NCBI GenBank assembly: GCA_025964935.1
Contig: JAOPXW010000108.1
Location: forward strand, 1-5,613
Source of the DNA: Friedmanniella sp.
GTDB taxonomy: Bacteria > Actinomycetota > Actinomycetes > Propionibacteriales > Propionibacteriaceae
Direction: 5' to 3'
DNA length: 5,613 bases
The notes under the pieces are model-generated. The model was given only the letters and a program-made list of their open reading frames with translations, was not told the origin of the DNA and did no database searches. The stretch's first letter is position 1; each line of letters begins with the position of its first letter. Below, in pieces: positions 1-4,787 of this stretch. Made by a program: the position numbers and the translations under genes.

Positions 1-475
1 CGTGGTGGGAGCCGACGAGGCCGGCCTGCAGTACAAGGACATCCTCAAGGCCGACCTCGAGGCCGACCCGCGCGTCGCCGAGGTCGTCGACGTCGGGGTC
101 AGCGAGGACGAGGACACGGCGTACCCGCACGTCGCCGTCGAGGCGGCCCGCCGGATCGTCGCGGGTCGGGCCGACCGCGCGCTGCTCGTCTGCGGGACCG
201 GTCTCGGGGTGGCGATCAGCGCCAACAAGGTGCCGGGCATCCGTGCGGGGACGGCCCACGACTCGTTCTCGGTCGAGCGGTCCGTGCTCAGCAACGACGC
301 CCAGGTGCTCTGCTTCGGGCAGCGGGTCGTCGGCATCGAGCTCGCCCGCCGGCTGGCCAAGGAGTGGCTCGGCTACGTCTTCGACCCGAAGTCCGCCTCG
401 GCCTCCAAGGTCGCGGCCATCGGCAGCTACGAGGGTCAGACCTCGGCCGAGGCCGAGGGTCAGGTCTGCGACTGA
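1..475 (+). CDS. RpiB/LacAB-family sugar-phosphate isomerase, 5' end cut by window edge
   Basis: Cytoplasmic aldose-ketose phosphate isomerase of the RpiB/LacA/LacB fold. The visible frame begins GADEAG and ends with TGA at 473-475. Related proteins usually have a few residues before this motif, so the true start probably lies just upstream of the window; the GTG codons at 2 and 5 are less likely. Counting from the GTG at 2, the family signature CGTGLG is at residues 64-69 with the candidate catalytic Cys64, followed by SANK (73-76), AHDSFS (85-90) and [10 protein letters not shown] (97-106). The usual DH pair near the N-terminus is DE here (Asp5-Glu6), and the position of E. coli RpiB His99 is Ser97. 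Both changes argue against plain ribose-5-phosphate isomerase and for a related substrate. From memory, similar proteins serve as tetrulose-phosphate isomerases in actinobacterial tetritol catabolism, but that link is unproven here. The roughly 30-residue tail is low-complexity (Ala/Ser/Glu). Family is confident; substrate is open. Confidence 0.9.
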   Translation, partial: VVGADEAGLQYKDILKADLEADPRVAEVVDVGVSEDEDTAYPHVAVEAARRIVAGRADRALLVCGTGLGVAISANKVPGIRAGTAHDSFSVERSVLSNDAQVLCFGQRVVGIELARRLAKEWLGYVFDPKSASASKVAAIGSYEGQTSAEAEGQVCD

Positions 476-487
476 GCCACGCCCGTG

Positions 488-504
488 GTCGGTGACGCAC
501 CGAC
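488..504 (+). terminator. Short stem-loop just after the isomerase gene
   Basis: A perfect 7-bp inverted repeat (gtcggtg / caccgac) with a 3-base loop starts 12 bases after the isomerase stop. No T-tract follows. It is probably an upstream part of the termination and 3'-end protection region, with the stronger hairpin at 515-548 directly behind it. Confidence 0.5.
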
Positions 505-514
505 TCCTGGATCG

Positions 515-548
515 ACGACCGTCTCCGCCTTCGGGTGGGGGCGGTCGT
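515..548 (+). terminator. Strong intrinsic terminator with a UUCG tetraloop
   Basis: Bases 515-529 pair with 534-548 in an uninterrupted 15-bp stem with three G-U wobbles. The loop is TTCG closed by C-G, the exceptionally stable C(UUCG)G tetraloop. The wobbles and the loop only make sense in RNA read from the + strand, so this terminates the isomerase transcript about 40 bases past its stop. The 3' flank is only tt, as is common in high-GC actinobacteria. Confidence 0.8.
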
Positions 549-649
549 TCGGCGTTCCGGGGCGGTTCCGGGGGCAGCTGAGTGGGCGGGAGCCGGAGCG
601 GAGTGGGCCGCTGAGCAGTGGGCGGAGCCTGCGCGGAGTGGCGCGGGAG

Positions 650-690
650 CCTGAGAGGGCATCTCAGGAGTGGGGCGGGGCGGGTGAGAT
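650..690 (+). promoter_or_regulatory. Two overlapping, mutually exclusive hairpins
   Basis: Bases 650-656 (cctgaga) pair perfectly with 662-668 (tctcagg) around a 5-base loop. The segment 661-666 (atctca) can instead pair with 685-690 (tgagat) around an 18-base G-rich loop that contains ggggcggggcggg. Because 662-666 belong to both stems, only one can form at a time. The arrangement resembles an attenuator or a switchable leader, but it could also be a DNA-level operator or chance in low-complexity sequence. Confidence 0.3.
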
Positions 691-720
691 ACCGGGGCCC
701 CGGCGGGACCACACAAATGC

Positions 721-744
721 GTACGGGCGCCTCGAGGCCCGTAT
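721..744 (+). promoter_or_regulatory. Inverted repeat about 100 bases upstream of the protease
   Basis: tacgggc (722-728) pairs perfectly with gcccgta (737-743) around an 8-base loop that itself contains the palindrome ctcgag (731-736 region). It may be an operator for a dimeric regulator or a leader hairpin. It has no T-tract, so a terminator is less likely. Confidence 0.3.
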
Positions 745-839
745 CGGGCGATAGGGAAGGCGCTCCTGACTAGCGAATTCACCCAGGCGCCCCGGGTCTC
801 CCTCCCACTGTCTTCCCAACCAGAAAGCTGAGCAGACTC

Positions 840-1973
840 ATGTCCGATCTCCTGCAGAAGCCGCCCTCCCTCCGCCCCCGGCTCGCCGTCCTGGCGATGG
901 TCGTGATGGCGGGAGCCTCCGTGCTCGCCTCGCCGTCGCTCGCCCAGGCCGGCCCCGCCCAGGCCCCCTCGGCCCCCGTGGTCACCACCGCCCCGGCGCC
1001 CAGTGCCCAGGCCACCACCGTCACCCACCGCAACACCTTGACCCCCGCGGTCAAGAAGCTGATGAAGGGCACCGGCCTCGACGCCGAGCGCAAGGCCGTC
1101 TCGGCCTACTGGACCGCCAACCGGATGAAGGCGGCCAAGTCCCTGGACGGCACCAGCGCCCTGAAGCGCGCCGGGGTCGCTCCGCAGGCCGACAAGTCCA
1201 GCGTCCCGTCGGCGCTGAAGGGCCCGGCCGTCACCATCGCGCCGGCCAAGTCGGCCAAGGCCCTCAAGGCCGGCCAGACCGCGCCCAAGATGGTGCAGCG
1301 GACGAGCTATCCGAACCTGCCCTACTGGTACCCGGCCGCCCGGACCAACGGCAAGGTGTTCTTCACCCGCAGCGGCCTGAACTACGTCTGCTCGGCCACC
1401 ATCGTCAACAGCGAGGGCAAGAGCCTGGTCTGGACCGCCGGCCACTGCGTGGTCGACGGCAAGGTGTGGGACAGCAACTTCACCTTCGTCCCGTCCTACA
1501 ACAACGGCTCCCGCCCGTACGGCACCTGGTACTCCCGTCAGCTGACCACCACCAGCGGCTGGTACTACAACCGGGACTTCACCCAGGACGTCGGCGCGGT
1601 GACCATGTACCGCAACGCGTACGGCTACCGGATCACCGACTACCTCGGGGCGCAGGGGATCACCTGGAACCAGTCGGCCAACTACTACACCTGCGCCTTC
1701 GGCTACCCGCAGGCCTCGCCCTACAACGGGGCCTACCTGACCGAGGCGTGCGGCAGCACCGGCAACCCGGGCAACGGCACCATCTACATGTACTCCGGGA
1801 TGACCGGCGGCTCCTCCGGCGGTGCCTGGTACCGCAACTTCGACGGCAACTGGGGCCAGGTCAACGGCCACAACGACTTCATCTACACCAGCAGCCCGGT
1901 GTGGATGTACAGCCCCTACTACGGCAACCAGGTTGCCTCGCTCTACAACGCAGTGCGCTACCAGACGAGCTGA
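840..1973 (+). CDS. Secreted trypsin/V8-like serine endopeptidase precursor
   Basis: Exported serine protease of the chymotrypsin fold, 377 aa. A signal peptide spans residues 1 to about 37: a basic segment with Arg12 and Arg14, a hydrophobic core about 15-30, and a likely cut near AQA (35-37). An Ala/Pro/Thr-rich stretch follows, then a Lys/Ala-rich pro-region to about 155. This contains AYWTANRMKAAKSL (89-102), which resembles a conserved pro-region motif of Streptomyces peptidases. The catalytic domain spans about 158-377. Its triad is His202 in TAGHC, Asp250 in DFTQDVGAV and Ser326 in TGGSSGGAW. Cys184-Cys203 and Cys285-Cys304 are plausible disulfides. The domain is rich in Tyr, Trp and Asn, typical of extracellular enzymes. 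ATG 840 is the best start because it gives a complete signal peptide, although the ribosome binding site is weak (agaaag, 12 bases upstream). It appears monocistronic, with a terminator at 1993-2029. Cleavage specificity cannot be read from the sequence; a Glu-specific V8-like activity is only one option. Confidence 0.92.
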   Translation: MSDLLQKPPSLRPRLAVLAMVVMAGASVLASPSLAQAGPAQAPSAPVVTTAPAPSAQATTVTHRNTLTPAVKKLMKGTGLDAERKAVSAYWTANRMKAAKSLDGTSALKRAGVAPQADKSSVPSALKGPAVTIAPAKSAKALKAGQTAPKMVQRTSYPNLPYWYPAARTNGKVFFTRSGLNYVCSATIVNSEGKSLVWTAGHCVVDGKVWDSNFTFVPSYNNGSRPYGTWYSRQLTTTSGWYYNRDFTQDVGAVTMYRNAYGYRITDYLGAQGITWNQSANYYTCAFGYPQASPYNGAYLTEACGSTGNPGNGTIYMYSGMTGGSSGGAWYRNFDGNWGQVNGHNDFIYTSSPVWMYSPYYGNQVASLYNAVRYQTS

Positions 1974-1992
1974 AGCGTCTGACCCGAATCGA

Positions 1993-2029
1993 CCCGGGGG
2001 CTCGGCGGCCAATCCGCTGGGCCCTCGGG
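1993..2029 (+). terminator. Intrinsic terminator of the protease gene
   Basis: Bases 1993-2008 pair with 2014-2029 in an uninterrupted 16-bp stem (three G-U wobbles on the + strand) with the loop ccaat, starting 20 bases after the protease stop. A modest T-containing stretch (atttct, 2038-2043) follows. The wobbles would be mismatches in minus-strand RNA, which fixes the orientation. Confidence 0.8.
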
Positions 2030-2031
2030 CC

Positions 2032-2057
2032 GAAACCATTTCTACGGACCGAACGTT
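2032..2057 (+). promoter_or_regulatory. Candidate ECF-sigma-type promoter for the lipoprotein gene
   Basis: GAAACC (2032-2037) and CGTT (2054-2057) are separated by 16 bases. This is close to the GGAACC-N16-CGTT pattern of envelope-stress ECF sigma factors (SigE/SigH type) in actinobacteria, with one mismatch in the -35. Transcription would start near 2064, giving an untranslated leader of about 57 bases. An alternative -10-like ttaat overlaps at 2056-2060. The short motif could occur by chance. Confidence 0.35.
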
Positions 2058-2120
2058 AATCCGGTGACCGGCGCAGATGTGCAGGTCGGCGGTTCATCCC
2101 CTCGGGAGAATGTGAACATC

Positions 2121-2621
2121 ATGCGCCTCAGCTCCAGCTCTCTCCACCCCGTCCTCCGCGTCGCGGGGGCGGTCTCCACGGCCACGCTGCTCCTGGTGGC
2201 CGTGGCCGCCTGTGCGGCCCAGGCCGTCCCCGCCGGTGGCCCCACCTCCGGCGGTGCGGCCTCAGGGGTCGTGTCGTCCGGCCCGATGCCGTCCGGACCG
2301 GCCAGCTCGGCCGGGCCCAACCTGGTCACCCCCGAGAAGGCGGTCGACCTCAAGGCCCAGCGCTGGACCAGCGTCAAGGCGGTGCCGGGGAAGTCCGCCG
2401 TCCTGGTCGAGGGCGTCCTGAGCGGCAGCCCCCCGTGTGTCGTGCTCGGGAAGGTCACGGTCACCGAGACCCAGGACCAGGTGACGGTCACGGTCATGGC
2501 CGGGAAGCGGCCCGGGGCCAGCTGCGACGGCCCGCAGCCGGCCGTGGCGTACGCGTACGTCACGCAGGTCGCCATGGACGCCCCGCTCGGCGACCGCAAG
2601 GTGGTCGACGGCGCCCGCTGA
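2121..2621 (+). CDS. Small secreted lipoprotein of unknown function
   Basis: 166 aa. A type II signal peptide has Arg2 and Arg13, a hydrophobic core at about 14-30, and a lipobox-like VAAC ending at Cys31, the probable lipidated residue, so the protein should sit on the outer face of the membrane. A Gly/Ser/Pro/Ala-rich flexible linker covers about 32-67. A small, mostly beta-predicted domain follows (about 72-166), with alternating Val/Thr strands (KVTVTETQDQVTVTVMAG at 111-128), two cysteines (Cys106 and Cys135) that could form a disulfide, and a C-terminal APLGDRKVVDG. I recall similar short lipoproteins in Streptomyces but know no function. ATG 2121 is chosen because it starts just before the basic signal-peptide N-region, with GGAG at 2105-2108, a somewhat long 12-base spacing. 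GTG 2112 and GTG 2064 are in-frame alternatives but fit the Shine-Dalgarno or signal peptide less well. Confidence 0.8.
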   Translation: MRLSSSSLHPVLRVAGAVSTATLLLVAVAACAAQAVPAGGPTSGGAASGVVSSGPMPSGPASSAGPNLVTPEKAVDLKAQRWTSVKAVPGKSAVLVEGVLSGSPPCVVLGKVTVTETQDQVTVTVMAGKRPGASCDGPQPAVAYAYVTQVAMDAPLGDRKVVDGAR

Positions 2622-2699
2622 CCCCGGGAAAGTGACGCCAGCGCGCCCAAACCGGCTCTGGCGACCGATATCGACGCACTGGCGTCACTTTTCCGGGGT
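2621..2699. terminator. Bidirectional terminator shared by convergent genes
   Basis: Bases 2621-2645 pair with 2675-2699 around a 29-base loop. There is one mismatch (2642/2678) and one wobble (2628/2692). The inner part has the classic two-way layout: aaa (2629-2631), the stem gtgacgccag (2632-2641) / ctggcgtcac (2679-2688), then tttt (2689-2692). It therefore gives a T-tract to + transcripts of the lipoprotein gene and an A-to-U equivalent to minus transcripts of the DUF1353 gene. The left arm starts on the last base of the lipoprotein stop codon, and the right arm contains the stop (2685-2687) and the last four codons of the opposing gene. Confidence 0.88.
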
Positions 2700-3512
2700 G
2701 GCCGGCGGCTCGGTCTCCCGCAGGTACGGGTGCGGCCGCGGCCAGGGTGTCGGCGGCCCCGGCGGGTGGCCCCCCGCGGCCAGCCTGGTCACCGCGGTGA
2801 TGGCGAGGTCGGGCAGCCAGAGCAGGACCGCCGCGGCGAAGGTGACCACCAGCACCACCCCGACCACCGGTGCGGCCAGGCAGCCCACGGCCACCGGCAG
2901 CACCGAGGACCGCCCGTACAGCACGGCCGGCACGACGGCGGCCGCCGCCAGCAGCAGCCAGCGGCCGGGGTTGTGCCAGCCACCCGCCCCGGAGCCGGCG
3001 ACCGCGAGACCGACGGCGGTCCCGACCCCGACCAGCACCGCCACCATCTGGGCGAGGAACGCCAGTCCGGCCGGCACCCGGCCCATCCGGAGGAAGCGGT
3101 TCAGGGTGACCGCGGCCCAGAACATCGAGGCCCGGATCGGGGCCAGCCCCTGCAGCCGCAGCGCCCGGTAGAACTGCCGGTCGGCGGCCAGCCGGTCCGC
3201 GTACGCCTGGGTCGGGTCGCTCGGACGGAGCAGCAGGGCCTGGTCGGAGCGCCGGTCGTGCAGCAGCGCCGGATAGAGCTGCCGCCCGTAGCTGGCCGTC
3301 AGTCCCCACAGCCAGGCCGGGGCCGAGGCCAGGTCGGTGCTCGCGCCCGGAGCGTGCGCCGGGACCTCCCACCAGCTGCCGTCCCGGTCGGTGAACCCGA
3401 ACGAGCCGATGACCTGGAACCGTCGGAACGAGATGACGCGCAGCCCCACCTGGGGGTAGGTCGGGTCGGTGGGGGAGGGGTGAAAACCGGGGGCGAGGGC
3501 CACCCGCGTCAT
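2685..3512 (-). CDS. DUF1353-domain protein with C-terminal membrane segments
   Basis: Function unknown. The N-terminal half (about residues 1-125 of 275) carries the marks of DUF1353: a Trp-containing strand (DGSWWEVP), STDLASAPAWLW (about 58-69) and ALLHD (about 82-86), then an ADRQFYRALRLQG helix (about 109-121). DUF1353 proteins are usually short and are known from bacteria and phages; Asp and His in DLAS and LLHD are the conserved polar residues. Here the domain is followed by hydrophobic spans at about 150-172, 185-200 and 204-233 (the last long enough for two passes), and then a Pro-rich charged tail. The protein is thus probably membrane-anchored with the DUF1353 part on one face. ATG 3512 is preferred because ggtgag lies 4 bases upstream. 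GTG 3521, three codons earlier, is possible but lacks a ribosome binding site. It is convergent with the lipoprotein gene and divergent from the deacylase operon, so it is transcribed alone. Confidence 0.82.
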   Translation of the reverse strand: MTRVALAPGFHPSPTDPTYPQVGLRVISFRRFQVIGSFGFTDRDGSWWEVPAHAPGASTDLASAPAWLWGLTASYGRQLYPALLHDRRSDQALLLRPSDPTQAYADRLAADRQFYRALRLQGLAPIRASMFWAAVTLNRFLRMGRVPAGLAFLAQMVAVLVGVGTAVGLAVAGSGAGGWHNPGRWLLLAAAAVVPAVLYGRSSVLPVAVGCLAAPVVGVVLVVTFAAAVLLWLPDLAITAVTRLAAGGHPPGPPTPWPRPHPYLRETEPPATPEK

Positions 3513-3601
3513 TATGCTCACCGCGCCACGACCGGGCTCTGGTCAGGTCCGCAACCTGGGGTGGGGGCCTGTCCGGAAAAGGTGTGGGAAATAATCCTTT
3601 G
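3513..3601. promoter_or_regulatory. Divergent promoter region
   Basis: About 89 bases must drive both the minus-strand DUF1353 gene and the plus-strand deacylase-transporter operon. A perfect dyad, CAGGT-ccgca-ACCTG (3544-3558), is a candidate operator. The stretch 3575-3600 is unusually A/T-rich for this DNA. It contains aataat (3590-3595), a good -10 match, but no clear -35 lies at the right distance. Confidence 0.4.
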
Positions 3602-4786
3602 ATGGCCACCACGTCGCAGAGTCCTGCCTCCCTGCCCTGGATCGAGCGTCTGGTGTCCCTGGACACCACGAGCCGACACTCCAACCTCGACCTCATCGCG
3701 GTCCTGGAGGAGGAGATCTCCCGGGTCGGGTTGACCTCGGAGCGGATCCCCAACGACGACGGCACCAAGGCCAACCTGATCTGCACCATCCCGGCCGCGG
3801 ACGGCAGCACCGGCGGCGGGGTGGTCCTGTCCGGCCACACCGACGTCGTGCCCGTCGACGGCCAGAAGTGGAGCACCGACCCGTTCGTGCCGGTGATCCG
3901 CGACGGCCGGCTCTACGGCCGCGGGACCGCGGACATGAAGTCCTTCATCGGCGTCATCATGCACCGGCTGGCCGACCTGGCCGCCGCGTCCCTGTCCGAG
4001 CCGATCCACCTGGCCTTCTCCTACGACGAGGAGGTCGGCTGCCTGGGTGGGGCGTTCCTCGCCGAGGCGCTGGGCTCCCGGCCCGAGCCGCCGCGGGTCT
4101 GCATCGTGGGGGAGCCCTCGACCATGAACGTGATCGCCGGCCACAAGTCCAGCAACCTGGTCGAGCTCACCTTCCACGGGCGCTCGGCCCACTCCTCGCT
4201 GACCCCGGAGGGCACCAACGCCATCGAGTACGCCGCCCGCATCGTCACCGCCGTACGGGACATCGCGAACGGTCGCCGCGCCGACGGGCCGTACGACGAC
4301 AGCTACCGGGTGCCGTGGACCACGGCCGGGGTCAACATGATCTCCGGCGGCATCGCCACCAACACCGTGCCCGAGCTGTGTACGGTGCGCTACGAGTTCC
4401 GCACCATCGCCGACGACGACCCGCAGGCGATCATCGACGAGATCACCCGGCAGGCACGGGAGTTGGAGGTCGAGATGAAGGCCGAGCACGAGGAGGCCTC
4501 AGTCGACGTCCGCATCATGGCCGAGGTTCCGGCGCTGGACAGCCGGGACGACGGTCCGGCGTACGCGCTGGCGGTCGAGCTGGGCGGGACCGCCTCGGCC
4601 GACAAGGTCACCTACGGGACCGAGGCCGGGCAGTTCGCCAACGCCGGCATCGACGCGGTCGTCTGCGGCCCGGGCGACATCGCCCAGGCCCACGCCGCCG
4701 ACGAGTACATCGAGCTGGCCCAGATCGAGGCGTGTGAGCAGTTCATCGCGGCGCTGGTCCAGCGTCTGACCCGGAAGGACGTCTGA
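3602..4786 (+). CDS. M20 metallopeptidase, acetylornithine deacetylase (ArgE)-like
   Basis: Probable cytoplasmic di-zinc hydrolase that removes an acyl group from an N-acyl amino acid; acetylornithine to ornithine is the reference reaction. 394 aa, close to the ArgE length of about 380-390. Expected metal-site residues are all present: His79 and Asp81 (SGHTD), bridging Asp111 (YGRGTADMKSF), general base Glu143 and ligand Glu144 (SYDEEVG), Glu171 (VGEPS) and His364 (AQAHAADEY). The dimerisation lid lies at about 180-290 and contains GRSAHSS. The N-terminal WIERLVSLDTTS is typical of ArgE. ATG 3602 is favoured by homology. No good ribosome binding site precedes it, and a -10-like element ends 7 bases upstream, so translation may be leaderless; GTG 3584 is the alternative. 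Streptomycetes commonly make ornithine with ArgJ, and this gene sits beside a transporter rather than arg genes, so a catabolic or salvage N-acyl substrate is at least as likely. Family is certain; substrate is not. Confidence 0.9.
   Translation: MATTSQSPASLPWIERLVSLDTTSRHSNLDLIAVLEEEISRVGLTSERIPNDDGTKANLICTIPAADGSTGGGVVLSGHTDVVPVDGQKWSTDPFVPVIRDGRLYGRGTADMKSFIGVIMHRLADLAAASLSEPIHLAFSYDEEVGCLGGAFLAEALGSRPEPPRVCIVGEPSTMNVIAGHKSSNLVELTFHGRSAHSSLTPEGTNAIEYAARIVTAVRDIANGRRADGPYDDSYRVPWTTAGVNMISGGIATNTVPELCTVRYEFRTIADDDPQAIIDEITRQARELEVEMKAEHEEASVDVRIMAEVPALDSRDDGPAYALAVELGGTASADKVTYGTEAGQFANAGIDAVVCGPGDIAQAHAADEYIELAQIEACEQFIAALVQRLTRKDV
4775..4779 (+). promoter_or_regulatory. Ribosome binding site for the transporter gene
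   Basis: aagga (within ggaagga, 4773-4779) ends 8 bases before ATG 4788 and lies inside the end of the deacylase gene. With only one base between stop and start, it supports translational coupling and fixes the transporter start. Confidence 0.75.
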
Positions 4787-4787
4787 C

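Larger units (their letters stand above)
549..839 (+). other. G-rich intergenic region with degenerate repeats upstream of the protease
   Basis: No convincing gene is seen here. An 89-codon open frame crosses 485-754, but it begins inside the terminator zone, has no ribosome binding site and has low-complexity composition. From about 571 to 685 the + strand is strongly G-rich with an AGTGG core recurring at 581, 602, 617, 637 and 669, often followed by GGC and then GGAG or GGGAG. A 12-base palindrome, ccggggccccgg, sits at 692-703. The last 45 bases (about 797-817 especially) are pyrimidine-rich. The protease promoter should lie here, but I cannot assign -35 and -10 elements with confidence. 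Confidence 0.5.

Noticed and set aside
571..685. CRISPR-like array suggested by the recurring AGTGG units
   Set aside because: Units are short, degenerate and unevenly spaced (21, 15, 20 and 32 bases), and there is no conserved repeat of array length.
485..754. Open frame of about 89 codons between the isomerase and the protease
   Set aside because: It starts inside a hairpin, lacks a ribosome binding site and codes for Gly/Arg/Ser-rich sequence derived from the G-rich repeats.
288..2039. Very long open frame on the minus strand opposite the protease and intergenic region
   Set aside because: It spans two terminators, a gene-poor G-rich region and a well-supported protease. Its composition is Gly/Arg/Val low-complexity, as expected for a GC-rich antisense shadow.
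2064..2120. Upstream GTG start extending the lipoprotein by 19 residues
   Set aside because: It would put an acidic, polar stretch ahead of the signal peptide. It also coincides with the expected transcription start and lacks a ribosome binding site.
2621..2699. Terminal inverted repeats of a small mobile element
   Set aside because: The repeat encloses only 29 bases, has no flanking target duplication, and has the A-tract/stem/T-tract layout of a bidirectional terminator.
2560..3876. Long minus-strand frame covering the DUF1353 gene in another phase
   Set aside because: Its protein is Arg/Pro/Gly-rich and domain-free, and it also crosses the divergent promoter, the start of the deacylase gene and the bidirectional terminator.
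3518..4489. Minus-strand open frame opposite the deacylase
   Set aside because: The + strand gene has full M20 motifs, while the antisense product is Gly/Val/Asp/His repetitive sequence typical of shadow frames.
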